From positions 1 through 64,000 of the forward strand of contig NZ_BMMS01000036.1 in assembly GCF_014646055.1 (NCBI RefSeq): a stretch of DNA of 64,000 nucleotides, given 5' to 3'. Shown one piece after another: positions 1 to 8,402 of the stretch. How positions within the stretch are numbered: the first letter of the stretch is position 1; each line of letters opens with the position of its first letter. The notes beneath the pieces are model-generated. The model saw only the letters and a list, made by a program, of their open reading frames with translations. It did not search any database and was not told the origin of the DNA. Position numbers and translations under genes: made by a program. The stretch comes from Wenjunlia tyrosinilytica (lineage in GTDB: Bacteria > Actinomycetota > Actinomycetes > Streptomycetales > Streptomycetaceae).

Positions 1-159
1 CCCGCGGAGCGGGTCAAAGCGCGCTGCGCGCGCTTCCAGCGAACACGATTCGCTCCGCGAATCGGACGGCCCGCTTCGCGGGCCTAGAATTCGCGCTTCG
101 CGCGAATTCTGAATACCCGTGAATTTCGCTTCGCTCAATTCCCGCCCGGCTTCGCCGGG
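1..159. repeat. Linear-replicon telomere (palindrome array)
   Basis: At least seven short palindromes follow one another: 1-13, 17-35, 47-63, 68-84, 86-110, 121-141 (imperfect) and 145-159. Most close on a 3-base loop (TTC, TCC, TGC or GGA). The first, CCCGCGGAGCGGGT, matches the terminal palindrome I of archetypal Streptomyces telomeres. Such ends are 5'-capped by a terminal protein and are patched after bidirectional replication using the folded 3' overhang. Because the array starts at base 1, the window most likely begins at the physical end of the replicon. No tap or tpg gene is visible in the window. Confidence 0.88.
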
Positions 160-971
160 TTGGCTGGCAGCGATGGGCCGGTCCCCACACGCGGCTCAGT
201 TGCTGAAGGCAGGAGGGGGTCTGCTGTGGAAGCGATGACGGGTGGTCAGGAGCCCTGCACTTGAGGGATGTGGGTGCACGTCAGGGCCTGGCGCTGCATC
301 AAAGCCACTGTCGGGTATGGACTGGGATTCTGTGCCATCCGTCCGGGGCTCGCCCACCCCTACTGTTGCATCATGGTGTGATCCGGGAAGCGACTGGGAT
401 TTTGTGCGCCCTCCTCTGAAGCCTGAACGCGAGTCGATGGACGTGCAGTCGCGGCAATCTGAGCGCGGGTGGAAACCGTCGGGCACTGAAGTGCGGCCGA
501 GGACTACCTTAACGGAGACCTGAGAATTGAGAATCCGCGGCACCCTGTCCGGCAAGAATGTCATTGCTTGTCACCATCGAACCGCAGCAGTCTGTCACCA
601 GCTCCGCCACGTCGAGCTTGTCGCCAGTACGAACGGCATTCCACGGCCAGTGACAGCAGGGGGCCCCCGTGAGCCGGCTGCAGACTCGCAGGCTCTCAGC
701 GCAGGTGGCGAAGCTCGCGCAGTCCGTAGTCCGGTGGCAGCCATCCCTTCTTCCGCCTTTCGATGGTCTTTTGAGTATGGGGAGGCGGGTACGGGCAGCC
801 GTGCATCAGATCGGGTTCATCCCTGGCCCACGAGAGAGCAAAGTGAGCGGTGCACAGGCCAGATGGTCTTCTGCGACTCCTTCACGCTCGGGGTCGTCCC
901 GCGTCGGCCACGACGTGGCTTGGGGCGCGGCGGCTGGGGCGGGCGGAGCTTGCAGTCCTCGGCGAAGGCCG
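160..971. other. Subtelomeric non-coding stretch
   Basis: I see no convincing gene here. The open frames (for example 242-523 plus, 527-1027 plus) are arginine- and serine-rich, lack a plausible ribosome-binding site and resemble no family I know. Two sites share the wording ACTGGGATTnTGTG (about 320 and 390), a short direct repeat of unknown meaning. Gene-poor DNA behind the telomere is usual in linear plasmids. Confidence 0.5.
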
Positions 972-1914
972 TCAGGGACGGTAGTCCCTCGCTTCCCAGA
1001 AGAGCGGTCCACTGGTGCCGGCTTTGAGGCGTCGGAGGAGGGCTGCTGCCCTCAGCAGGGGGCGGGCCCAGGCGGGAACGGAGTGGGTCATGCAGCCTGT
1101 GCGCAGCCCGTGGTCGTGGAGCGTGATCGTCGAGGCGTCCGGGCCCAGCTGGCGGACTTGCGCGGTATCGAGCTGGGTGGTGGAAGCGGCGGTGAACGCG
1201 GCCGTGGCGAGCTGAGCCGCCAGATACGGGTGTGCCGTGGCATGGTGGAGCCGCCACGCGACCTCGGCCTCAGTGACCGGCGGCATCACCGGTGGGAAGA
1301 AGTCCCGGTCCGCCGCCATCGGTGCGGAACACCGGCAAGCACCGGTTGCGTCGTCGAGGGCCTTGAGGGTGGTCAGCGCGGGCAGGCTGATCCAGCGGTT
1401 CGCCAACGGCCGCCCTGCCTGAGGTCTGCGGCGCTGCAGGGTGGTCGGTTCGGCCTCGGGCAGCCGGGCGCAGGCTTCGGCGATGCTGTGCTCCACCTGC
1501 CCGCAGTTCGCGCTCCAGGAACGCCGGCATGGTCCGGCGGTGGCAGACAAGGATCAGGCGCACCCCGGTCCGCCTGCGCAGGGCCAGGAGGTCTTTGAAG
1601 CGGTGCGGGGTGAGCAGGTGGGCGCGCAGCAGGGTGAGGTGGGTGATGGGGGTGGCAAGGATCCAGGCGGCCGCGATCGACCAGGCCGGATCCGGGTCGT
1701 CGAGCGGGCGGTGGCCGGTCGGGGGGACGGGCTTGCCCAGGGCGGCCAGGACGTCGTAGGCGAGCGCGATGGCGGCGTCGGTTCCCGGGGTCGGGTGCAC
1801 GGTGAGGCGTGCGTGGTGCGGGAGGTGGGATGCCAGGGCGGCCCGGGTGTGGACCACATCGTCGTACGGGTCCATGACCACCGTGACCGGCGGAGGGTTC
1901 GGGCAGTCCAGCAC
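972..1914 (-). pseudogene. Third gene of the transposition module, frameshifted
   Basis: The first part reads from a GTG at 1914 in one frame (MLDCPNPPPVTVV...) to about 1500. Plausible coding then continues in another frame (GQVEHSIAEACARLP...) to a stop at 972. Joined, they give about 313 residues; the switch lies near 1490-1515. The GTG is two bases beyond the stop of the ATPase gene, so the genes were translationally coupled. I do not recognise the family: it lacks the zinc fingers of TniQ but sits where TniQ would be. It is either a true pseudogene or a one-base sequencing error; neighbouring decay favours a pseudogene. Confidence 0.55.
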
Positions 1915-1915
1915 G

Positions 1916-2695
1916 TCAGACCACCAGGCGGTGGCTCAGCTTGCTGTAGGACCACCGCAGCAGATCCTCATCCAGAATCCGCCCGGACTCCTTCATGCCG
2001 ACGGTGAGATGATGAGTGATCTTGGCCCAGGCCCGGAAGTTCCCGTGAGCCGCTTCCTGATCGCACAAGGCGATCAGATCCGGGTCCGCGTCCGCCCAGA
2101 CGGGGTGGAAGACCGGGATGACGGTGAGGATTTCGTCCAGCGGCATGGGGGCGATCTCCTGCCATGCGTACACCCGGGACTCCAGCATCGGCTCGCTCTG
2201 CAGCATCTCGAAACAGCCGTCGCCGCCGGTGAACACGATCGTGAGGTCCGATCCGATGTCGTCCCACAAGTAGCGCAGGTATTCGAAACACATCTTCGAC
2301 AGCCACTGGGCCTCGTCACAGACCAGGACGTGTGTCTGTTCCAGAGCGCCCCGCAGCACGCGGTCGAACTCGATCGCGTGGGCGGGCGGGCGGCCCTGCA
2401 GGCCGAGGGCGTGGAACAGCTCGTGGCGCAGATCGCGGGTGGTGGGCCGTGCCCGGAACTGGATCCGGCGCGTCAGCTTCGGCGCGAGTTCACGCAGCGA
2501 GGTGTTCACCGCCAAGGACTTGCCCCGGCCTGCCTGGCCGTAGATACAGATCATCGCCCTGGCCTGGATGGCTGCGCGGATGTTCTCCCGGACGGAGAGC
2601 AGTGCCCGGGTGCTGACCACCTGGGCGCCGGGCAGGCGCATGTAGTGGTCCTCGCGTTCTTGCGGCAGGCGGCCTTTGCGGGTGGCGGTACTCAC
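1916..2695 (-). CDS. AAA ATPase of a Mu/Tn5053-type transposition module (TniB-like)
   Basis: The 259-residue protein has a Walker A motif GQAGRGKS at residues 53-60 and a Walker B VLVCDEAQW near residues 126-134, the layout of TniB/TnsC/MuB-like transposition regulators that bind target DNA and activate the DDE transposase. The GTG start at 2695 overlaps the transposase stop (GTGA), the usual coupling of tniA and tniB. It looks intact, but its transposase partner lacks the N-terminal half, so the module is probably dead. An ExeA-like ATPase is the alternative reading. Confidence 0.75.
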   Translation of the reverse strand: MSTATRKGRLPQEREDHYMRLPGAQVVSTRALLSVRENIRAAIQARAMICIYGQAGRGKSLAVNTSLRELAPKLTRRIQFRARPTTRDLRHELFHALGLQGRPPAHAIEFDRVLRGALEQTHVLVCDEAQWLSKMCFEYLRYLWDDIGSDLTIVFTGGDGCFEMLQSEPMLESRVYAWQEIAPMPLDEILTVIPVFHPVWADADPDLIALCDQEAAHGNFRAWAKITHHLTVGMKESGRILDEDLLRWSYSKLSHRLVV

Positions 2696-3765
2696 GGGTG
2701 CTGTCCTCCTGGATCGTCGTGGCCGGTCGGCCGGCCGGAGGCTGCGGCGGGCTCGGCGTGCGGCGGCCCCGGTGCGGTCTCGGCCGGACGGCGGGGGCGG
2801 GGGCGGGCCCAGGAGGGCGGGGGGTCGCGGGGCGGGATCAGGTCCGGCAGCGCCCGTGCTGCCAGGTCGGTGTGGCGGGAGCGGGCCAGCTCCGCCTGGG
2901 CCTGCTGCGCGGTGATCGCTTCGCGTCGGCGTGGCGGGGCGGCAGTGGTCGCGGCCGAGTAGCGGGCGCGCCGCAGCTTCTCGGCCGCCTTCAGGTCGGC
3001 TTTGAGCGCCCGGGCGCGGGCGTCGCGGGCGGCTCGCAGCGCGTTGCGCTGGGCGGGGGTGGCCTCGTCGGCCAGGTAGGCGCTGCCCAGGTAGCAGCGG
3101 GGGTCCGCGGCGTCGAAGACCTCGATCTGCCCGTCGTGGTGGGGCAGGTGGCGCAGGCGCACCTTGGTGCCGGTGCGGCCCACCATCCACGGCGCGATGT
3201 AGGCCCTGCGCCGCCAGCTGATCCCGTTGGTGGTGATCGTGCGGGCACGGCCGTCGTCCTCCAGGGCGAAGAACGCCAGGTGCTCGGTCGGCACGTCGTC
3301 GACCGGTGTGGGGTCGGCCTGCCATGCCTGAAGGGGGGTCAGGGTCTTGTCCAGGCCCGCGGGGTGGTGCTCGGTGTTCCACCAGCGCACCCAGGACAGC
3401 AGGATGTCCACGAACGCCGCGAACGGCAGCAGGGCACGGTCGCGGTCCCGGTTCCGGCCGCGCGCACCTGAGGGGCGGGCACGGCGGGTGTAGCCGGGCA
3501 AGGAGACCAGCAGCATCTGCTCCACCGCGTCGTTGAGGGACTCCACGGTGCCCTTCAGGTGGGGGGTGTAGGCGGGCAGGTCCTGCACGGGGACGGCGAA
3601 AGCGCCCAGCGCCGCGGTGACCGTGGTGGACAAGAACTCCTTGCCGCGGTCCACCCGTACCAGCGAGGGCAGCCCGCCGAACGGGCCGTAGGGGGCCTGG
3701 CGGCTGATCCCGGTACGCAGCGCCGCCAGGACCGCGTCCCGGGACGGGGCGTGCCGCCGTGGCAT
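2692..3765 (-). pseudogene. DDE transposase (Mu/TniA type), N-terminally truncated
   Basis: The 357 remaining residues hold the second aspartate (VRVDRGKEF, D39) and the glutamate (KGTVESLND, E75), a D-x35-E spacing typical of rve-type transposases. A Mu-transposase C-terminal beta-barrel and a basic proline-rich tail follow. The first catalytic aspartate and the N-terminal DNA-binding domains are missing: homology stops at 3765, inside a perfect inverted repeat (3763-3815). The apparent ATG is therefore not a native start. The frame runs into the ATPase gene with a 4-base overlap. No intact terminal repeats of the element were found. Confidence 0.75.
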
Positions 3766-3815
3766 ACGGACGGGTCCCGGTACGCAGCACGTGCGTACCG
3801 GGACCCGTCCGTATG
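3763..3815. repeat. Perfect 24-bp inverted repeat at the broken transposase end
   Basis: Arms 3763-3786 and 3792-3815 are exact reverse complements separated by 5 bases. The left arm includes the first codon of the truncated transposase frame. It could be a strong bidirectional hairpin, or the scar of a fold-back rearrangement that removed the 5' half of the transposase gene. Confidence 0.85.
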
Positions 3816-3977
3816 TCGGGGGTGAGTGGAAGCGGCAGCAACGCCTCGGTCCCCCTGTCCATTCTCAGCGCGGGTGCGGGGTGAAGACGCCCGGCCTGGG
3901 CCCGGGTACCCGGGGCCAGGCCCGGGGGAAGTTCGGGAACCGGCTGCCCGGGGTGGTCTGTCTGTGGTCAGTTGGGT

Positions 3978-4169
3978 TCAGGGTGTGTCTTCGGTCCATC
4001 GCAGCGCGCCGGGTCTATCCGGTCGACAGGGATCGTCCGCCCGGCCGGATGCAGCGGGGGAGATCAGCGCGAATCCTTTGGCGATTTCTTCCCGGGTGAG
4101 CTTGGATACGTCGAGCCTTTCACCGTCGAGCGATCCTGCGATCAGCTCCACGGATCGCGGCTCGCCCAT
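3978..4169 (-). CDS. Small hypothetical protein (63 aa)
   Basis: From the ATG at 4169 the frame encodes MGEPRSVELIAGSL... ending in RPGALRWTEDTP. It has a normal, balanced composition with a helical segment (LDVSKLTREEIAKGFALI), unlike the overlapping arginine-rich frames. A GGAG-like ribosome-binding site lies about 8 bases upstream. The frame stays open further upstream, but that part has non-coding composition. No family recognised. It may be a remnant next to the transposon scar. Confidence 0.42.
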   Translation of the reverse strand: MGEPRSVELIAGSLDGERLDVSKLTREEIAKGFALISPAASGRADDPCRPDRPGALRWTEDTP

Positions 4170-4483
4170 GGTCCGCGCTCCGGGTCCTGTCTGCCCGCCT
4201 ATCCGGCCGATCCCCTGCCCCCCGCCCCCGGCGGGCATCCCGACCCCCACCGCCCCGCCAGGGGGCCGTGGGAGAGACGGCCACGGCCCGGCGCAGCGCA
4301 CCCCGGCTTCCACGCGCTGCCGCCCAACCCGTACCACCAGTGGTGCAAGCGATGGCGCAAGTGATGGTGCCGGGCGTGGTGAACGCCGAGGGTCTGGGTG
4401 TGCGCGCGCAGAGCGGTCGGCATCTCGGCCACACCGCGGTCCGCCGTGGAGGCCAGGGTCGTAGAGGACGGCCCGCTACTGAG

Positions 4484-4549
4484 GTTTGCCGCGCAAACTA
4501 GTTGACAGGGCGCCGCCTCGAACGTATGGTTTGCGGCACAGACTAGTTT
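4484..4549 (+). promoter_or_regulatory. Promoter with two direct-repeat operators
   Basis: A near-consensus promoter, TTGACA (4502-4507), 17-bp spacer, TATGGT (4525-4530), drives the operon at 4562. Two copies of a 20-bp repeat, GTTTGCSGCRCARACTAGTT, lie at 4484-4503 and 4529-4548, overlapping the -35 box and the -10/start region. This is the geometry of repression, probably by the winged-helix protein encoded as the second gene. Confidence 0.7.
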
Positions 4550-4561
4550 GGGGGGGCGGCA

Positions 4562-5158
4562 ATGGAACGCAGGAGTATGGAGTCAGCTGCGGCGATCTAC
4601 TACTACCTGAGAGGCCTTCTCTCGATCCCGGCAGGCGCCGTGATCATCCTCGCGGGGCTCGGCAACCTGAAATGGGGCCCGCTGCGCCATGCCTGGGTCT
4701 TCATGGGCTGCCTGCTGGTGGCGGCGGCGGCGTATCTGCTCATCACCCGCTACTACAACGAGAACTATGGGCGGGTCACCCTGTCCACAAGGGCCCAGAC
4801 CAAGGGCGTCGTCGCCACCGCCGTCAGCGCGGTGGTGGTCGCCGGAGGGGTGCAGACGGACTGGTCCCTCGATCTGCCGGTCAGCCTCACCGCGGCCTCG
4901 TTCGCCCTGATCATGGTGGTCTACTACGTCGTCGGCGTAGGGCTGAGGGCGCACAACACGATCATCTGCGGCGCTCTCCTGGCAGCCGGCTTCGTACCCG
5001 TCTGGGGTGGTGCGGGAGCGGACAGCAAGGTCAATCTGGGCCTGATCCTGGCGGGGGCGGCCACCATCGCGACGGGGATCTTCGACCATCGCGCCCTCAA
5101 TCGCGCCTTCGGGCCCTCCGAGGAGCCGACCGCCGGGAACAGCAATGCCCGGGTCTGA
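4562..5158 (+). CDS. Integral membrane protein (198 aa)
   Basis: The protein has about five hydrophobic segments (near residues 15-35, 45-62, 80-97, 105-128 and 138-175) with short polar loops and a hydrophilic tail. I do not recognise a transporter or enzyme signature. It is the first gene of a two-gene operon; its end overlaps the start of a winged-helix regulator by 14 bases, so that regulator probably senses or controls something linked to this membrane protein. The ATG at 4562 follows a G-rich ribosome-binding site and lies about 32 bp past the -10 box. Confidence 0.8.
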   Translation: MERRSMESAAAIYYYLRGLLSIPAGAVIILAGLGNLKWGPLRHAWVFMGCLLVAAAAYLLITRYYNENYGRVTLSTRAQTKGVVATAVSAVVVAGGVQTDWSLDLPVSLTAASFALIMVVYYVVGVGLRAHNTIICGALLAAGFVPVWGGAGADSKVNLGLILAGAATIATGIFDHRALNRAFGPSEEPTAGNSNARV

Positions 5159-5495
5159 AATGTCAGGGTCGGGGAACGAGGAGCTGATCCTCGATCGCCT
5201 GATCCACGAACCGGGCCGGTTGGCGATCCTGACGGTGCTGTCCTCCGTGAAAGCCTGCGACTTCGTCTTCCTCCAACGCGCGACAAGGCTCACCAAGGGG
5301 AATCTCTCCAGCCACCTGTCGAAGCTGGAGGAAGCCGGCCTGGTCGAGATCGAGAAGACCTTCGTGCACAAGAAGCCCAAGACGGGCGTCACCCTGACGG
5401 CGGTCGGGAGAGAGCGCATCGCCCATCACTGGGACCAGTTGGAGCGCTTGAGGAACTTCTCCGAGGAATCCATCCAGGAACCCGCCCAGGAATAG
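5145..5495 (+). CDS. Winged-helix transcriptional regulator (HTH_34 type)
   Basis: The 116-residue protein matches the small winged-helix family of ArsR/MarR-like repressors (Pfam HTH_34 type): helix LRILTVL-like near residue 28, recognition helix region RLTKGNLSSHLSKLEEAGLVEIEK (about residues 48-71, read here in parts), a basic wing (HKKPKTGVTLT) and a short C-terminal dimerisation helix. It overlaps the upstream membrane gene; a second in-frame ATG at 5160 may be the real start. It is the natural candidate to bind the repeated operators at 4484-4549 and repress its own operon. Confidence 0.8.
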   Translation: MPGSEMSGSGNEELILDRLIHEPGRLAILTVLSSVKACDFVFLQRATRLTKGNLSSHLSKLEEAGLVEIEKTFVHKKPKTGVTLTAVGRERIAHHWDQLERLRNFSEESIQEPAQE

Positions 5496-5631
5496 GGCCT
5501 CGCACACTTCACCGACGTCATGAAGTGGGCTGCCGAGCGGTCACTCGGCAGCCCACGGACGGAAGACGCACAACCACGCCCGCGGGCGTGTCCTTACGCG
5601 TACGTGCCTCCATGGGAAAGGAGAACAGCTC

Positions 5632-7233
5632 ATGCTGTTCACCGGCAAATCGATCAGCGCTCGCGGACGATCCGCACTCGGCGGGAGGGGCGGCAAGCCC
5701 CTTCTCTTGGCCGGAGTGGCCCTCCTCGCGGTCGGGGTGATCGGGCAGCACGGACCGGCCGACGAAGCCGCGGCCGCGACGGGCGCCCGGGCGGGCGGGC
5801 CCTATCCCCCGGCGCCGCTCGCATGGGGCGCGTGCCATGACCTCCCGCCCGCCCCGCCCGGCGGACCGGCGCCGCGAAGCCTCGAGTGCGCCGAGCTGAC
5901 GGTGCCGTTCGACTACTCCAAGCCTCGCGGGAAGACCATGGAGGTCGCCCTGATCCGCCTCAGGGCGACCGACCGGGCCCACCGCATCGGCTCACTGGTG
6001 TTCAACTTCGGCGGCCCCGGCGGATCCGGGATCGACCACTTGGCCGGGGGCGCCGCGGCCCAGTTCAAGAAGCTGGGCACCCGCTACGACCTGGTCAGCT
6101 TCGACCCCCGCGGGGTTGGCCGGAGCCGCCCGGTGCACTGCGTGGGCGATAAGCGCAAGGACGAGTGGCTGGCGATGGACACCAGCCCCGACAACGCCCG
6201 TGAGAAGGCCGCCCTCCTCTCCAGAGGAAGGGCCTTCGCCAAGGGGTGCGCAAACCGGTCCGGTGAGGCCCTGCCGCACGTCGGCACGGTCGCCGCCGCC
6301 CGGGACCTGGACGTGATGCGGATTGCGCTGGGCGACCGGAAGCTGAACTACTTCGGCTTCTCGTACGGCACCTGGCTGGGCGCCGAATACGCCCACCGGT
6401 TCCCCAAGAAGGTCGGCCGCACGGTCCTTGACGGCGCCGTGAACACCGAACTGAACCCCATACGGTTCTTCCGCGAGCAGGCGGCGGGCTTCCAACGGGC
6501 GCTCGGCCACTTCGGCAGATGGGCAGCCCAGCAGCCGCAAGCGAAGACCGCGAAGGCCAAGGCCAAGGGCCCCACCAAGGACGCGGTGGTCACCCGGGTC
6601 GCCACCTTGCTGCACGGCCTGGACACCAAACCCATCCCCACCGACACCGGGCGCGAACTCACCCAGAGCCTCGGCGAAGCGGGAGTCCTCACAGGGCTCT
6701 ACTCCAAGGCCATGTGGCCGGCGCTCTGGCAGGCAATCCAGCAGGCGGAGTCCGGTGACGGCACCATCCTGCTGGCCCTGTCCGACACCCTCTTCCAGCG
6801 CAGTCCCGACGGGCACTACACCAACTACCACGACGCCTCGGGCAGCATCTACTGCGCCAGCACTCCCCAGCGCTACACCGAACGTGACGTGGCGAAAGCA
6901 CTGCCCGCGTTCACCAAGGCCTCCCCCGTCTTCGGCCCGACCGTGGCCTGGCGCCAGATGGGCTGCACCGGCTGGCCGGTCAAGGGCACTCCCACCCACC
7001 ACATCGACGCCCCCGGCGCCCCGCCCATCGTGGTGATCGGCAACACGGGCGATCCCGCCACCCCCTACACCTGGGCCCCCGCCCTGGCCGAACAACTGGG
7101 CTCCGGCGTCCTGCTGACCCTGAACGGCGAAGGCCACGGCTCCTACACGACCGGCAACCCTTGCATCCAGAAAGCAGTCAACACCTACCTTCTGCAAGGA
7201 AACCCCCCGCTCGAGGGCACAATGTGCCAGTGA
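5632..7233 (+). CDS. Secreted alpha/beta hydrolase, tripeptidyl aminopeptidase-like (S33)
   Basis: The 533-residue protein starts with a signal peptide (basic start, hydrophobic core about residues 22-38, Ala-rich cleavage region). The mature enzyme has the oxyanion motif NFGGPGGSG near residue 124, the nucleophile elbow GFSYG near 242-246, and a C-terminal TAP-like domain with Asp in GNTGDPATPY (about 472) and His in GEGHGSY (about 501). This is the Streptomyces Tap/SlpD/SlpE family that removes N-terminal tripeptides from extracellular proteins. A clear AAAGGAG ribosome-binding site precedes the ATG. The substrate cannot be inferred. It stands alone and is followed by a hairpin terminator. 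Confidence 0.9.
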   Translation: MLFTGKSISARGRSALGGRGGKPLLLAGVALLAVGVIGQHGPADEAAAATGARAGGPYPPAPLAWGACHDLPPAPPGGPAPRSLECAELTVPFDYSKPRGKTMEVALIRLRATDRAHRIGSLVFNFGGPGGSGIDHLAGGAAAQFKKLGTRYDLVSFDPRGVGRSRPVHCVGDKRKDEWLAMDTSPDNAREKAALLSRGRAFAKGCANRSGEALPHVGTVAAARDLDVMRIALGDRKLNYFGFSYGTWLGAEYAHRFPKKVGRTVLDGAVNTELNPIRFFREQAAGFQRALGHFGRWAAQQPQAKTAKAKAKGPTKDAVVTRVATLLHGLDTKPIPTDTGRELTQSLGEAGVLTGLYSKAMWPALWQAIQQAESGDGTILLALSDTLFQRSPDGHYTNYHDASGSIYCASTPQRYTERDVAKALPAFTKASPVFGPTVAWRQMGCTGWPVKGTPTHHIDAPGAPPIVVIGNTGDPATPYTWAPALAEQLGSGVLLTLNGEGHGSYTTGNPCIQKAVNTYLLQGNPPLEGTMCQ

Positions 7234-7251
7234 CCAGCCCCCGCGTACGAA

Positions 7252-7279
7252 CGCCCCGGACCGATCACGGTCCGGGGCG
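7252..7279. terminator. Hairpin terminator
   Basis: An 11-bp perfect stem (7252-7262 / 7269-7279) with a 6-base loop lies 19 bases after the hydrolase stop codon. There is no U-tract, as is usual in Streptomyces. Confidence 0.7.
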
Positions 7280-7389
7280 AGCCTCCACATCCTGATCTAC
7301 GAGCCGCCTGTCGGGGTCGAACCGACGGCCCTCGCTCACGCCGGAAAGCCCTTGCGCACCTACCGCCGTCTATTGCGGCGAATTGCCGG

Positions 7390-7773
7390 TCAGCTCGCTA
7401 CCGCAAGCCTTCGCCCTTTTCCGGACTTGGGTGGCCGGCGCTCGTACTTGGGGACGTTGATCGACGGCAGTCCGTCCCTGACAGCCTTGGCCAAGGTGGT
7501 CTGCATCTCGGACTCCGAGGTGTACCCGGCAATCGCAGGATTGAGGGAGTAACGATGACCGCGGCGCAGCACGAGGCCCCGCTCGGCGAGCAGGGCCATC
7601 GCCCGGCTGACCACGGACGGCAGAATGTCCAGTTCTTCAGCAACTTCAGCCTGGGTGATGGGCACCGCCCCTCCCGGCTGCTGCTTGCTGATCATGACGG
7701 ACAGCACGTTGATCGCGGTTGGCGTGAGCTCCAGGCGGGGCAGCATGGCGAACAGATCGGTGACCATCAGCAT
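7390..7773 (-). CDS. Winged-helix protein, RepL-like (127 aa)
   Basis: The protein has a helix-turn-helix (ITQAEVAEELDILPSVVSRAM) followed by a wing, LVLRRGHRYSLNPAIAGY. The ending YSLNPxIA resembles the wing of the plasmid replication/maintenance protein RepL and of MarR-like factors. It lies 15 bases downstream of a second gene of the same kind, so the two probably form an operon, perhaps making proteins that act together. The basic tail (KYERRPPKSGKGRR) could add non-specific DNA binding. A role in replication control or copy number is likely but not shown. Confidence 0.65.
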   Translation of the reverse strand: MLMVTDLFAMLPRLELTPTAINVLSVMISKQQPGGAVPITQAEVAEELDILPSVVSRAMALLAERGLVLRRGHRYSLNPAIAGYTSESEMQTTLAKAVRDGLPSINVPKYERRPPKSGKGRRLAVAS

Positions 7774-7788
7774 GGCAAGGTCCTCTCG

Positions 7789-8361
7789 TCAGCCCTCGTC
7801 GGCTGGGATCAGGCCGACTTCGTCGGGAAAGCCGCTGGCCAGCTGCATGCCACGCAGCTCGTCGAGCAGGTCTCGTTGGGTGTCGCCATTTCCGTTGTAA
7901 GCGATCCGTGGGTTGAGTTGGTAGACCCCACGCTTCAGCCTACGTACCAGATTGAGATCACACAGGGCATTGAGTGCCGGACCGACGCTTGTGCGTCCCG
8001 CGCCGATCTCATCGGCGATCTCCTGCTGGGTGGCCTGGATCAGCCCCCGTTGCTGCCGGCCGATGAGGTTGGAGAGCACTGCGGCCTGGAGTCCGGTGAC
8101 CTGGCGGGCGACGAGGGCCTGCGGTAGGACGTGCCGGGCGAAGTAGTTGCTGATGAGCGAGTAGCCGTCCTCGCCGAGCATGTCGTGAGGCGCTCTACGG
8201 AAGAAGGTCGTGCGGGCCTCGTAGACCGGGCCTGGAAGCTGTCCGGAGTAGGCACGCGCGATCTGTTCGGCGAGGTCGGTGTGGTGTTCGGTGCCCGCTG
8301 GTCGTACCGGCGATGGTGTTGCGCGGGGACCTGCGGGGAGGCGCCTGGCTGGCTCAGCCAT
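7789..8361 (-). CDS. Winged-helix protein, RepL-like (190 aa)
   Basis: After a disordered N-terminus (about 30 residues) come helices, then an HTH (IQATQQEIADEIGAGRTSV, about residues 110-128) and the wing RRLKRGVYQLNPRIAYNG. The YQLNPRIAY wing is the feature shared with RepL-type plasmid replication proteins. It is the first gene of a two-gene minus-strand operon. The 600 bp before it, shared with divergent parA, is packed with inverted repeats (8427-8654) that are good candidate binding sites. It could be a replication initiator or a repressor; the sequence alone does not decide. Confidence 0.65.
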   Translation of the reverse strand: MAEPARRLPAGPRATPSPVRPAGTEHHTDLAEQIARAYSGQLPGPVYEARTTFFRRAPHDMLGEDGYSLISNYFARHVLPQALVARQVTGLQAAVLSNLIGRQQRGLIQATQQEIADEIGAGRTSVGPALNALCDLNLVRRLKRGVYQLNPRIAYNGNGDTQRDLLDELRGMQLASGFPDEVGLIPADEG

Positions 8362-8402
8362 GAACAGATCCTTTCCGCATTCAGAGTGATCGGCACAGTA
8401 GC

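Noticed and set aside
242-1027. Open frames 242-523 and 527-1027 on the plus strand near the telomere
   Set aside because: Composition is Arg/Ser/Gly-rich without ribosome-binding sites or recognisable motifs; such frames are expected by chance at high GC.
1916-3862. Continuous 648-codon minus-strand frame read as one protein
   Set aside because: Only its last 259 codons (ATPase, GTG at 2695) have coding character; the rest overlaps the transposase in another frame.
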